Below, piece by piece: positions 1 to 8,050 of a stretch of 64,000 nucleotides of DNA. A model generated the notes under the pieces. That model had not been told where the DNA came from. It saw only the letters and a list, made by a program, of their open reading frames with translations, and made no database searches. The translations under genes were made by a program, and so were the position numbers. The first letter of the stretch is position 1, and every line of letters begins with the position of its first letter. The stretch covers positions 1 through 64,000 of the forward strand of contig JAIUPC010000007.1 in assembly GCA_020161655.1 (NCBI GenBank). The letters run 5' to 3'. The DNA is from Pseudomonadota bacterium. GTDB lineage: Bacteria; Pseudomonadota; Alphaproteobacteria; Rhodobacterales; Rhodobacteraceae.

Positions 1-141
1 ACGGTGCTGCGGTGCCGGCTGCGGGAATTGGCCAATGAACGGCGGCGGTTTGGGTATCGGCGGCTGTTCGTGCTGCTACGACGGGAGGGAGAACCGTCAG
101 GGATCAACCGCATCTATCGGCTCTACAGCGAGGAAGGGTTA
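1..141 (+). mobile_element. IS3-family transposase (orfB) fragment
   Basis: The first 47 codons, open at the window's left edge, read like the start of the integrase-type transposase of IS3-family elements: a basic stretch LRELANERRRFGYRRL is followed by LLRREG and then RIYRLY and EEGL. This is the family's N-terminal linker ahead of the DDE core. The core itself is absent, because after EEGL the reading frame continues into unrelated sequence. The element is therefore a truncated remnant. No terminal inverted repeat or target duplication can be judged because the left part lies outside the window. Confidence 0.75.
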
Positions 142-480
142 GATGGCTTTGACTATTCGGCGAAGGTCTTGATCCGATATTTTCTTGCCCAAGCCGCCCG
201 TGCAGATGCCGACAAATCAGTAGAATGGGTCAAGCTGGCGGAAGCAGCCGGAGCTGACGACGGCGCGCTCGAAATTGTTGTCCGCGTCGTATCGTCAGCG
301 GCTGATCTCGATGAAAAATCAGACATTGACGAAGAAGCACGCCGTCAATTGGAGGAGCGGTTGAGGCGGCTGAAAACCTTCACCCAGTTGGCGGAAGGAC
401 TCGTCGGCCAATGGGAACAGCAGTTGCAGTCTCTTCCTTCCCCCACCCTACGAGAAAAATCTCCCCATGGCTTCCATTGA
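1..480 (+). pseudogene. Fused open frame: IS3 remnant plus unknown sequence
   Basis: The transposase remnant runs in frame into about 110 codons of unrecognised sequence. This contains an acidic, helical stretch (DEKSDIDEEARRQLEERLRRLKT) and ends HGFH. The second part may be the tail of a hypothetical protein whose start was lost when the element inserted or was deleted. The first visible ATG is at position 4, but no translation signal can be judged. I do not recognise the second part. The chimera is probably not a functional protein, and the region is less GC-rich than the genes to its right. Confidence 0.5.
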
Positions 481-616
481 TGATTGGGAGGATGACCCGC
501 CGCAGAAGCCGAGCAAGCCGCCAAGGCTGGGGGCTGAGAAAGGTAATTGGGCTGCGAGGTTACCTCCCTGCAAGAGGGTCAACCCAACGCGGCGCGAAAC
601 AGAAAATCGACCGTGA
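467..616 (+). CDS. Small hypothetical protein (49 aa)
   Basis: A 49-codon frame begins with MASIDDWEDDPPQKP and overlaps the end of the preceding frame by 14 bases, as in a coupled operon. It is acidic at the start and basic and proline-rich afterwards. I recognise no family. It could be the intact or truncated partner of the unknown sequence fused to the IS remnant, or a chance frame. The overlap and the hydrophilic, non-repetitive composition are the only support. Confidence 0.3.
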   Translation: MASIDDWEDDPPQKPSKPPRLGAEKGNWAARLPPCKRVNPTRRETENRP

Positions 617-845
617 TCTATCTTGGCGTGCATCAGAAGCGTCGCGCTGAGGCAACAGGTCGAAAAAATAGCGCACAATCCATCAAAAATGCGGGTACTT
701 CTGCGGGTAGACGAACACTTTTTTTCATGTTTTCAATGTTGTAAGGTAGCGGTACCCGCCTCCATATCACTCTAAATCAGTGGTTTAGCCCTCAGGCTGA
801 CGAATGCGACAGAAAGTGGAGCACACAGCCCATGAAACTGTCGGC
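617..845. other. AT-richer non-coding stretch
   Basis: I see no convincing gene. The stretch is clearly AT-richer than its surroundings, with runs such as CACTTTTTTTCATG around 716-730, and contains a short direct repeat TGCGGGTA about 690-710. It separates the mobile-element scrap from the catabolic operon and may be island-edge DNA. The run of T residues may help end transcription, but no strong stem precedes it. Confidence 0.4.
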
Positions 846-1682
846 CTAGACGCCGTAGATGCGCCGGGCGTTCCTCGACGCGATGGTGGCCTGCTCGTCC
901 GGTGACAGCGACGACAGAAGCTCGCGCGTGATCTCGATCCAGGGCGCGAGGCCGCTGCCAAGAAGGACCACGGGCCAGTCCGATCCCCAGACCACGCGAC
1001 CCGCGCCGAAACGGTCGATGACATGGTCGACCCAGGGCTTCAGGGTTTCGGCGCTGGCGGCTCCCGGCGCGCAATAGGCGCTGATGCCGGAAAGCTTGAC
1101 GCGGACATGCGGCAGGGCGGCAAGGCGGTCGATGCCCTTCGCCCAACCGTCGAAGGCGCCGCCGGCGATGTCGGGAACGCCGCAATGGTCAAGGACCAGC
1201 GCCTGCCCGTCGCAGGCCCGCGCCAGTGCCTCGGCGATGGGCAGCTGCCGGGCAAGAAAGCACATGTCGAAGGGCAGGCCCTTACGCCCGATCTTCTTCA
1301 GGTTCCGCCGGAAGGTCGCGGTCTGCGACATCTCATCAGGCACGACATGCAGGATGCGGCGGAAGCCCCTGACGTGAAGGCCGCCGCACTCCTCAAGCCA
1401 TTCGTCGAAACCCTCCTCGGTCTCGGGCCGGCAGGAGGCGATCTGGCCAAGGATGCCGTCGCGCCCGACGCGGGTCGCGACATAGCGGGCCTCGGCCTGA
1501 TGGTCGGCATCATCGACACCGCATTCCATGAAGATCGTACCGCCGATGCCAAGCCCCTTCACTTGGGCCTGATAATCCTCGGGCGTGAAATCCCCGGTCG
1601 CCAGCGTCGGGATGCCGGCGGTCCAGCCATAGCCGAGCCGCTCCCGCCAGATCAGGTGCTGGTGCGTGTCGATGAAGTCCAT
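846..1682 (-). CDS. Amidohydrolase 2 family protein, probable sugar lactonase
   Basis: This 278-aa protein is a TIM-barrel metal-dependent hydrolase of the Amidohydro_2 type (COG3618), the family that contains L-fucono- and L-rhamnono-lactonases. Visible landmarks are DTHQHL near residues 5-10, GFRRILH near 106-112, DHCGVPD at 165-171 and GSDWP at 233-237; the last supplies the usual metal-site aspartate. It is the last gene of the minus-strand operon and lies 10 bases behind the diketo-acid hydrolase gene. In context it would open a sugar lactone to the aldonic acid in the cytoplasm. The exact substrate cannot be told from sequence; a 2-pyrone-4,6-dicarboxylate lactonase-like role is the alternative. 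Confidence 0.82.
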   Translation of the reverse strand: MDFIDTHQHLIWRERLGYGWTAGIPTLATGDFTPEDYQAQVKGLGIGGTIFMECGVDDADHQAEARYVATRVGRDGILGQIASCRPETEEGFDEWLEECGGLHVRGFRRILHVVPDEMSQTATFRRNLKKIGRKGLPFDMCFLARQLPIAEALARACDGQALVLDHCGVPDIAGGAFDGWAKGIDRLAALPHVRVKLSGISAYCAPGAASAETLKPWVDHVIDRFGAGRVVWGSDWPVVLLGSGLAPWIEITRELLSSLSPDEQATIASRNARRIYGV

Positions 1683-1692
1683 TCTATTCCCC

Positions 1693-2535
1693 TCAGTCCG
1701 CGATCACGTCCTGCCGCTGGCTACCGAGCCCTTCGATCCCCAACTCCACCACCTCGCCTGCTTTCAGGTAACGCGGCGGCTTCATGCCAAGGCCGACGCC
1801 GGGCGGCGTGCCGGTTGAGATGACGTCGCCGGGGTGCAAGCTCATGAACTGGCTGAGGTAGCTCACAAGGTATTTCACCCCGTAGACCATGGTCCTGGTC
1901 GATCCGTCCTGCATGGTCTGGCCGTTCACCTTCAGCCACATCTTCAAGGCTTGCGGGTCCGCGACCTCATCCCGCGTCACCAGCCAGGGGCCGATCTGGC
2001 CGAAGTTGTCGCAACTCTTGCCCTTGGTCCACTGGCCGGAGCGTTCAGTCTGGAAGGCGCGCTCGCTCACGTCATTGGTGATGGCGTAACCGGCGACGTG
2101 GCTCATAGCATCGGCTTCCGAGACATATTTCGCGGTCTTGCCGATGATGACGGCAAGCTCCACCTCCCAGTCGGTCTTTTCGGACCCGCGCGGGATAACG
2201 ATAGGGTCGTTCGGGCCGACGATGGCCGATGTCGCCTTCATGAAGATCACCGGCTCGGGCGGCACGGCCATGCCGGATTCAGCGGCATGGTCGGCGTAGT
2301 TGAGGCCGATGCAGATGAACTTGCCGGTCCCGGCGACGCAAGGCCCAAGCCGCGTCTTGGCGTCGACAACGGGCAGCGCGCCGACATCGATCCCGCGCAG
2401 CATGGCAAGGCCGGCATCGGAAATCACCGCCCCGCCGATATCGGGGACCAACCCGGTCAGGTCGCGGATGGTGCCGTCCTTGTGCAGGAGGCCGGGGCGT
2501 TCCTGGCCGATGGGCCCGTGGCGCAGAAGTTTCAT
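1693..2535 (-). CDS. Fumarylacetoacetase-family hydrolase (2,4-diketo-3-deoxy acid hydrolase-like)
   Basis: The 280-aa protein has the FAH fold: NYADHA at 79-84, metal-binding acidic residues in DWEVEL (122-127) and at D155 in ITNDVSER, and STGTPPGVG near the C terminus. In the non-phosphorylative L-fucose pathway a member of this family splits 2,4-diketo-3-deoxy-L-fuconate to pyruvate and L-lactate. The SDR gene immediately upstream and the dehydratases above it make the same role likely here. It is spaced 10-11 bases from both neighbours. Ureidoglycolate lyase, a common automatic name for the family, fits the context poorly. Confidence 0.83.
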   Translation of the reverse strand: MKLLRHGPIGQERPGLLHKDGTIRDLTGLVPDIGGAVISDAGLAMLRGIDVGALPVVDAKTRLGPCVAGTGKFICIGLNYADHAAESGMAVPPEPVIFMKATSAIVGPNDPIVIPRGSEKTDWEVELAVIIGKTAKYVSEADAMSHVAGYAITNDVSERAFQTERSGQWTKGKSCDNFGQIGPWLVTRDEVADPQALKMWLKVNGQTMQDGSTRTMVYGVKYLVSYLSQFMSLHPGDVISTGTPPGVGLGMKPPRYLKAGEVVELGIEGLGSQRQDVIAD

Positions 2536-2546
2536 GGGCTTTCCTT

Positions 2547-3290
2547 TCAGACGTTCGACCAGCCGCCGTCGATCACATGGGCGACGCCGGTCGTGTAGGA
2601 GCTTTCATCCGAGGCGAGGTAAACCACCAGCGCCGCGATTTCTTCGGCCTTGCCGATGCGGCCTATGGGCTGGCGGGCGATGAAGGCCTTCTTCGCCGCC
2701 TCGTAATCCCCCGTCGCCTTCAGCCTTTCCTCAAGCGAGGGGCTTTCCACCGTGCCGGGGCAGATCGCATTGCAGCGGATGCCCTTGCCGATGAAGTCCG
2801 CCGCGATGGATTTCGTCAGCCCGATGACCCCGGCCTTGGTCGCGCCGTAGACGAAGCGGTTCGGCGCGGCGATGATCGACGAGGCGACCGAGGCCATGTT
2901 GATGACCGATCCGCCGCCACCCTCGATCATCGCGGGCAGGAAGGCGCGGCACATCCGGTACATGGCGGTCATGTTGAGATCGAGCGAGAAGGCCCACTGG
3001 TCTTCGTCGCAGTCAAGGATCGTGCCGTTGGCCACAAACCCCGCGCAGTTGAAGAGGGCATCCAGCGCGCCGATTTCAGCCGCCGCCGCCGCGACCGCCG
3101 CCTTGTCGCGCACGTTCAGAAGCCGCGTCCTGATCGCGGAGCTTTCATCCTTCAGCGCATCGAGCGTCGCCTGATTGATGTCTGTCGCGATGACAGCGGC
3201 CCCTTCGCGCGCCATCATCAGCGCTGTTGCGCGCCCGATCCCCTGCCCCGCCGCCGTCACCAGACAGCGCTTTCCTTGCAGTCGTCCCAT
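2547..3290 (-). CDS. SDR dehydrogenase, probable 2-keto-3-deoxy-sugar acid dehydrogenase
   Basis: A classical 247-aa short-chain dehydrogenase with cofactor motif TAAGQGIG (12-19), NCAG (81-84), a serine in the NMASVAS segment and catalytic Y148/K152 in YGATK. The aspartate in TDIN after the second beta strand suggests NAD preference. Placed between a UxaA-type dehydratase and an FAH hydrolase, it probably oxidises the C4 hydroxyl of a 2-keto-3-deoxy acid to the 2,4-diketo acid, as shown for the Xanthomonas L-fucose route. The substrate is inferred from context only. Confidence 0.85.
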   Translation of the reverse strand: MGRLQGKRCLVTAAGQGIGRATALMMAREGAAVIATDINQATLDALKDESSAIRTRLLNVRDKAAVAAAAAEIGALDALFNCAGFVANGTILDCDEDQWAFSLDLNMTAMYRMCRAFLPAMIEGGGGSVINMASVASSIIAAPNRFVYGATKAGVIGLTKSIAADFIGKGIRCNAICPGTVESPSLEERLKATGDYEAAKKAFIARQPIGRIGKAEEIAALVVYLASDESSYTTGVAHVIDGGWSNV

Positions 3291-3315
3291 GTCTTTTCCT
3301 TCTTGGTTCCCCCGT

Positions 3316-4509
3316 TCAGGCCGGCAGACAGGCCGGCCCGATCGGTTCGAATGACTTGTAGGTCAGGATGAATTCGGCATGACCCATCGCCTCGGAGCAG
3401 GTCTGCCGCCCGGCGGCAGCCTCAAGCACCAGATCATAGATCTCCTGCCCGACCTGATCGACGCTGGCCTCGCCAAGGATGATCCGCCCGGCGTTCACAT
3501 CCATGTCGGCGGAAAGGCGTTCGTACATCTCGGGGTTGGCGGCGATCTTGATGACCGGGGCCAGCGCCGATCCGACGACCGAGCCGCGCCCGGTGACGAA
3601 TAGCGTCATATGCGCGCCCGAGGCCATCATCTCCACGATCTCTGCATTGTCGGAGATATTGGGAAAGCCGAAGCGCACCTCGCCATCCGGCACCACGTCC
3701 ATCAGGTAAAGCCCGCCCTTCGGCGGGATGTCCCCCGGCTTGATGAGGCCGGAGATTTGCGACTGGCCGGACTTCGCATAGGCGCCGAGCGACTTTTCCT
3801 CGATCGTCGTCAACCCGCCATCGGCATTCCCCGCGGCAAAACTGCCGTAGCCGAGCGTTGAATAATAACGCGCGGCCTTGGCGACCGAGGCGCGGAGGAT
3901 GTCGGCAAGCTCAGGCGTCACGGCGCGGGTCGCCATGATCTCCTCGCAGCCGATCAGCTCGCCGGTTTCCTCGAAGATGCAGGCTGCTCCCGCCTCGACC
4001 AGCCGGTCGAAGGCGCGGCCTGCGGCCGGGTTCCCGGAAATGCCGCTCGTCCCGTCCGAGCCGCCGCAGACGGTGCCGACGACAAGCTCCGACACATCCA
4101 TCGGCACCCGTTCGGCGCTGGCCAGTTCCTCCAGTTGCGCGGCGATCCACGCCTGCCCCTTTGCGATGGTCGCCGCGGTGCCGCCCGAACGCTGGATCAC
4201 CAGCGTCTCCACCGGGCGGCCAGACTCGCGGATCACGCTTTCAAGCTGGAAGCGGTTGAAGCTTTCGCAGCCAAGCGAGACGAGAAGCACCGCGCCGACA
4301 TTCGGATGCGTGCAAAGCCGCTCCATCATCCCTTGGGCGTATGCATTCGGAAAGCAGCCCGGAAAGCCGATCACATGCGCCTCGGCCCGGTTCGGCCAGG
4401 CGATCTCGCGCGCAACATGGTGGGCGCATTCGACGAGATAGGCCACCGCCACGCGGTTGCGGATGCCCTTGCGCCCGTCAGAGCGCAGGAAGCCGGATAG
4501 TTCGGTCAT
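3316..4509 (-). CDS. UxaA/GarD-family dehydratase, large (C-terminal) subunit
   Basis: The 397-aa protein is the catalytic domain of the altronate/galactarate dehydratase family, here separate from its small SAF domain. DGRKGIRN (11-18) opens the protein, CGGSDGTSG lies near the middle, and several cysteines sit where the family binds its metal or cluster. It overlaps the small-subunit gene by four bases, so the two are translationally coupled. It should dehydrate a sugar acid to a 2-keto-3-deoxy acid. The same split arrangement is known in (2R)-sulfolactate sulfo-lyase (SuyAB), so a sulfo-lyase is a minor alternative; the sugar-acid context argues against it. Confidence 0.82.
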   Translation of the reverse strand: MTELSGFLRSDGRKGIRNRVAVAYLVECAHHVAREIAWPNRAEAHVIGFPGCFPNAYAQGMMERLCTHPNVGAVLLVSLGCESFNRFQLESVIRESGRPVETLVIQRSGGTAATIAKGQAWIAAQLEELASAERVPMDVSELVVGTVCGGSDGTSGISGNPAAGRAFDRLVEAGAACIFEETGELIGCEEIMATRAVTPELADILRASVAKAARYYSTLGYGSFAAGNADGGLTTIEEKSLGAYAKSGQSQISGLIKPGDIPPKGGLYLMDVVPDGEVRFGFPNISDNAEIVEMMASGAHMTLFVTGRGSVVGSALAPVIKIAANPEMYERLSADMDVNAGRIILGEASVDQVGQEIYDLVLEAAAGRQTCSEAMGHAEFILTYKSFEPIGPACLPA

Positions 4510-4841
4510 GTCTTGCCTACCTCATTCGCGATCTCATAGGCGGCGCGGGCCTCTTCCAGCGTATGGGTCGCGGTGTAATTGCTGCGGACGTTGTGGGTAT
4601 GGACATGGGCGCCTTGCGGAATGTCCGTGGTCGCGGTGCCGATCACGGCCCCGTATTTCACCACCGGCTCGCCGGCCCTGATGGCGCGGCGCGCGAGCTT
4701 GTGGCCCATGCTGACGGCGTTGTTCAGGGGCAGCTCCAGCCCCTCGACCAAGATCGGCTCACCCGCGCCGATGGGCGCGCGGACGACAAGCACGTTGTCA
4801 TCGGGCGAGAGGAGCAAGAGGCGGCGGTCGGTCAGGCTCAT
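4506..4841 (-). CDS. UxaA-family dehydratase, small SAF-domain subunit
   Basis: This 111-aa protein matches the N-terminal SAF domain of altronate dehydratase: DNVLVVRAPIGAGEP leads into the small beta-clip fold, and NAVSMGHKLARRAI and KYGAVIG are characteristic of the family. It overlaps the start of the large subunit and the stop of the enolase-superfamily gene above (ATGA-type overlaps), so the three are probably translated together. It is expected to help close the active site of the large subunit. Confidence 0.85.
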   Translation of the reverse strand: MSLTDRRLLLLSPDDNVLVVRAPIGAGEPILVEGLELPLNNAVSMGHKLARRAIRAGEPVVKYGAVIGTATTDIPQGAHVHTHNVRSNYTATHTLEEARAAYEIANEVGKT

Positions 4842-5950
4842 AGCACCTCCAGCGTGTCGTTCTCGATCAGGTCGTGGTCGAGCGCAATGCCGAGACCCGG
4901 CCCCTCGGGCAGCCTCGCCATCCCGCCGCTGATCGGCAAGGGGGACGTGAGGCCGAAGTCGAATTTTTCCATGGGCCAGAGTACCTCGAAATAGCGGGAA
5001 TTTGCGATGGCGGCGTTGAGGTGCAGGCTGACCAGTTCAAGCGGGTGGAAGATGGTGGTGTGAAGCTCGCAAGGCGCATGGAAGGCTTCCGCCAGCCGCG
5101 CGGTCTTCAAGGTGCCGGTGACGCCGCCCGACCATGAGGGATCGGCGCGCACACCATCGACGACGCGGGTGGCGAGGCATTCGGCGACGGAATAGGGATG
5201 CTTCGGCAGAACCTCGGTCCCGATCACCGGAATGTCGAGGATGCGGGTCAGTTCGCGAAGCGCGCCGAAGGATTCATCTGGCAGGGGTTCCTCAAGCCAG
5301 AGGTAGTTCAGCCGCTCAAGCTCGCGCCCGAGCCGGATCGCCTCGTCCAGAGAATAGGGCGCGACCGGATCGGACATCAGCGGGAAGTCCGACCCGACCG
5401 CCTCGCGCACGGCGCGGTGGATCTCGATATCCCCGGCCAGAGATTTGCCCGGCGGATGGATCTTGTAGGCCTTCATCCCCGCCTCCTGCACCGCCTTCGC
5501 CTCGGCCACATAGGCGTCGGTATCGGGCAGGACGAGGGATGAGGCATAGACCGGCACCTCGGCCCGCGCCCCGCCGATATAGCGCCAGAGCGGCTGGCCC
5601 GCCGCCTCGGCGCCAAGAATCCAGAGGCAGCAATCGACCGGCCCGTAGCTGTAGATCGGCAGGTGGTGCCACCAGCGGTCCGCCGTGCGCCAGTCGTTCC
5701 ACGCCGCCTCGCGGTCAAGCGCATTGCGGCCAAGGAAGAACGGGCGGAGCGAGGCGGCGCCAAGATGCGCGGCACCGATGGCCGACCGCCCCGCGAAGCC
5801 GAACATCGACGCCTCGCGCCCGCAATCGGTCTTCAGCGTGTAGACGAGGTAATCCAGCCCCTCACGCCCCTGCCCGTCGCGCAGGGCGTCGCCGCCGATT
5901 GCGGTTCCCCGGTGACGGCAGGCGCGAATCTCAAGGCTGGCGATCCGCAT
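4838..5950 (-). CDS. Enolase-superfamily (mandelate racemase/muconate lactonizing type) sugar acid dehydratase 1
   Basis: A 370-aa enolase-superfamily protein with a capping N-terminal domain and a barrel. Likely metal ligands are D194 (LMSDP), the glutamate of LEEPLP (about 220) and E246 (GTE). Lysine 163 in AYKIHP and the histidine in CELHTT are candidate acid/base residues of the mandelate-racemase subgroup. The odd KxH in place of KxK is typical of some sugar-acid dehydratases. It probably dehydrates an aldonate. The operon encodes a second, only distantly similar member, so the two are likely to act on different acids or epimers. Confidence 0.8.
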   Translation of the reverse strand: MRIASLEIRACRHRGTAIGGDALRDGQGREGLDYLVYTLKTDCGREASMFGFAGRSAIGAAHLGAASLRPFFLGRNALDREAAWNDWRTADRWWHHLPIYSYGPVDCCLWILGAEAAGQPLWRYIGGARAEVPVYASSLVLPDTDAYVAEAKAVQEAGMKAYKIHPPGKSLAGDIEIHRAVREAVGSDFPLMSDPVAPYSLDEAIRLGRELERLNYLWLEEPLPDESFGALRELTRILDIPVIGTEVLPKHPYSVAECLATRVVDGVRADPSWSGGVTGTLKTARLAEAFHAPCELHTTIFHPLELVSLHLNAAIANSRYFEVLWPMEKFDFGLTSPLPISGGMARLPEGPGLGIALDHDLIENDTLEVL

Positions 5951-5953
5951 GGT

Positions 5954-6604
5954 CTAGAACTTCCCGTATTTGAGATAGGCTTCTTGCGGGTCCACCCCGT
6001 CAAGGATCGCGCGCCGCACCTTGCTTTCGGTCGCCATCGCCGCGACGCCCTTTTCGATCACCTCGTCAAGATGCGCCGCCGGGATCACCACCATGCCGTC
6101 GCGGTCGCCGTGGACCCAGTCGCCGGGGTTCACGGTTACGCCATCGATGCGGATCATCTCGCCGATGGCGGTGGGCAACCAGAGGCCGACCACGTCGCGC
6201 GGCGTGTAATGGGTACCCCAGCACGGCATCCCGAGCTTCAGGATGAAGTTCGTATCGCGGAGCGCCCCGTCCGTGACGACGCCAAGGACGCCCTTCATGT
6301 GCAGCGTTTCCGCCGAAAGCTCCCCCATCTGCGCGACGATCTGGTTGTTCGGCTGCGCGACCCAGACATGACCGGCGGGGCATTTCGACAAAAGCCCTGT
6401 CCATTCGAGAAGCGTCTGATGCGCGTCCGCACCCTCGACGATCCGGCCCTCGATGGTGAAGGCGGGGCCGGTCAGGACGCCTTCGGGGTTCAGGGGGCGG
6501 ATGCGCGGCGGCAGGGTGAAATCGCGCAACCCCATCGCCCGCATCACGTCATGAAGGACCGAGGTATAGCAGCTTTGCGCCCGGTCGAGCCTTCTGTCAG
6601 TCAT
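5954..6604 (-). CDS. RraA-like/HMG-type class II aldolase family protein
   Basis: The 216-aa protein has the RraA fold shared by the RNase E regulator and by divalent-metal aldolases that cleave 4-hydroxy-2-keto acids to pyruvate. GELSAETLHMKGVLG, VVTDGALRD (the family's DG..RD metal and substrate motif) and GDRDGMVVIP are all present. In a sugar-acid operon the aldolase role is much likelier than an effect on RNase E. It would give the pathway a retro-aldol exit beside the diketo-hydrolase exit. It overlaps the mutarotase gene by 8 bases. Confidence 0.78.
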   Translation of the reverse strand: MTDRRLDRAQSCYTSVLHDVMRAMGLRDFTLPPRIRPLNPEGVLTGPAFTIEGRIVEGADAHQTLLEWTGLLSKCPAGHVWVAQPNNQIVAQMGELSAETLHMKGVLGVVTDGALRDTNFILKLGMPCWGTHYTPRDVVGLWLPTAIGEMIRIDGVTVNPGDWVHGDRDGMVVIPAAHLDEVIEKGVAAMATESKVRRAILDGVDPQEAYLKYGKF

Positions 6605-6926
6605 GGTGGAACACCTCTTCCATCATCGCCCACCATTCGCCATCCTTCCGGGTCAAAAGCGGTTCCTGCATGGGCATGCAGACCAACCACCATTCCTGAG
6701 TCTTTGGATCGGCGGCCATCTTCGCAGCATCGGCGGCAAAGTCGGTGCCGGTGTATTCCCAGTAGCCGAACAGCATGTTCTCCGGCTCTTTCAGGTAGAT
6801 CGAATAGTTGGTGATGTTGCAGTCGCTGATCTTCGCCAGAATCTCGGGCCAGACGGCGGCATGCAGGCGCTTGTAGGCCTCGACCTTGTCGTCCTTGAGG
6901 CCAAGAACCATTCCCATTCGCTGCAT
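6597..6926 (-). CDS. L-rhamnose mutarotase family protein (RhaM-like)
   Basis: The product is about 109 aa when started at 6926, where AAAGGGGAAAAG gives a strong ribosome site; an in-frame ATG at 6941 that overlaps the upstream stop is the alternative. Family landmarks are the presumed catalytic histidine in KRLHAAVWPE, NYSIYL, FGYWEYTG and TQEWW. Members interconvert alpha and beta anomers of L-rhamnose or related 6-deoxy sugars in the cytoplasm. Its presence points to a 6-deoxyhexose or similar aldose as the imported substrate. Confidence 0.85.
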   Translation of the reverse strand: MQRMGMVLGLKDDKVEAYKRLHAAVWPEILAKISDCNITNYSIYLKEPENMLFGYWEYTGTDFAADAAKMAADPKTQEWWLVCMPMQEPLLTRKDGEWWAMMEEVFHHD

Positions 6927-6937
6927 CTTTTCCCCTT

Positions 6938-8050
6938 TCATGTCCGGTGTTCCGACCGGCTGCCCGGCACGACCTGCCGGGCAATGGCATCTTCGTCCCA
7001 GCCGATGCCAAGGCCCGGAACCTCGGGCGGATGGGCAAGGCCCTCGCGGATGTCGAGACGGGTTTCGGTGATGGCACCAAGCTGCGGGATGTATTCCAGC
7101 ATCCAGGAATTCGGGATCGCGCAGACGAGGCTGACGTGCAGCTCCATCAGGAAATGCGGGCAGACGGCAAGGTTCATCGCCTCGGCCATATGCGCGACCT
7201 TGAGCCAGGGGGTGATGCCGCCCACGCGGCCGACGTCGACCTGCACGATGGAACAGGCCCGCGCCTGCATGTAGTCGGCGAACTGGCCGGGGGAATAGAG
7301 GCTTTCGCCGACAGCAATCGGAACACCTGACTGTTCGGCCAGCCGCGCATGGCCGGTCAGGTCATCGGCGGGCATTGGCTCTTCGAACCATGAGACGCCG
7401 ACATCGGCGAGCATCCGGGCGCGGAGGAGCGCCTCGTGGTAATGGAAGGCCTGATTGGCATCGACCATCAGGCGGAAATCGTCGCCGACGGCGGCACGAA
7501 CGGCGGAAAGCCGCGCCCGGTCCTCGGCCAGATGCGGCTTGCCGACCTTGACCTTGGCCCCGGCGAAGCCATGCGCCTTGACGGCGAGCGCATCTTCGAC
7601 AAGCGCCGAGGTTTCGATATGGAGCCAGCCGCCCTCGGTCGAATAAAGCGGGATCGACTGTTTCGCGCCCCCGGCCATCTTCCAGAGCGGCAGACCCGCG
7701 CGGCGGCAGCGCAGATCCCAAAGGGCGGTGTCGATGGCGGCCAGCGCGATGGAAGTGATCGCGCCCACCGCCGTGGCATGGGTGGCGAAGAGAAGGTCGC
7801 GCCAGATCGCCTCGATCTCCTCGGCGTCACGCCCAAGAAGGCGCGGCACCAGCGTTTCGCGCAAGAGGCTGACGACGGCCGGGCCGCCCGTGCCAATGGT
7901 GTAGCTGTAGCCGGTGCCGACCGCGCCATCGGCGTCGGTGATCCGAACCATCGGCGTTTCCTGCGCGACGAAGGACTGGATCGCATCGGTCCGCTTCACC
8001 AGCGGCTTGAGCGTCACCATCAGCACTTCGACATGGGTGATCCGGGCCAT
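6938..8050 (-). CDS. Enolase-superfamily (mandelate racemase type) sugar acid dehydratase 2
   Basis: The 370-aa protein shows the complete mandelate-racemase subgroup signature: KVKVG at 166-170 gives the KxK acid/base lysines, D197 (VDANQ), the glutamate of FEEP (about 223) and E249 (VGES) are the metal ligands, and D272 with H299 (CPHF) forms the His-Asp pair. It shares one base with the start of the ABC ATPase gene and overlaps the mutarotase region, so it belongs to the same transcript. It probably dehydrates or epimerises a sugar acid; L-fuconate or galactonate-like substrates are possible but not provable. Confidence 0.83.
   Translation of the reverse strand: MARITHVEVLMVTLKPLVKRTDAIQSFVAQETPMVRITDADGAVGTGYSYTIGTGGPAVVSLLRETLVPRLLGRDAEEIEAIWRDLLFATHATAVGAITSIALAAIDTALWDLRCRRAGLPLWKMAGGAKQSIPLYSTEGGWLHIETSALVEDALAVKAHGFAGAKVKVGKPHLAEDRARLSAVRAAVGDDFRLMVDANQAFHYHEALLRARMLADVGVSWFEEPMPADDLTGHARLAEQSGVPIAVGESLYSPGQFADYMQARACSIVQVDVGRVGGITPWLKVAHMAEAMNLAVCPHFLMELHVSLVCAIPNSWMLEYIPQLGAITETRLDIREGLAHPPEVPGLGIGWDEDAIARQVVPGSRSEHRT

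Noticed and set aside
617..845. Possible tRNA-like or integration-site remnant near 740-770 (GGTAGCGGTACCCGCC)
   Set aside because: No cloverleaf can be drawn and no matching tRNA or direct copy is present; too weak to annotate.
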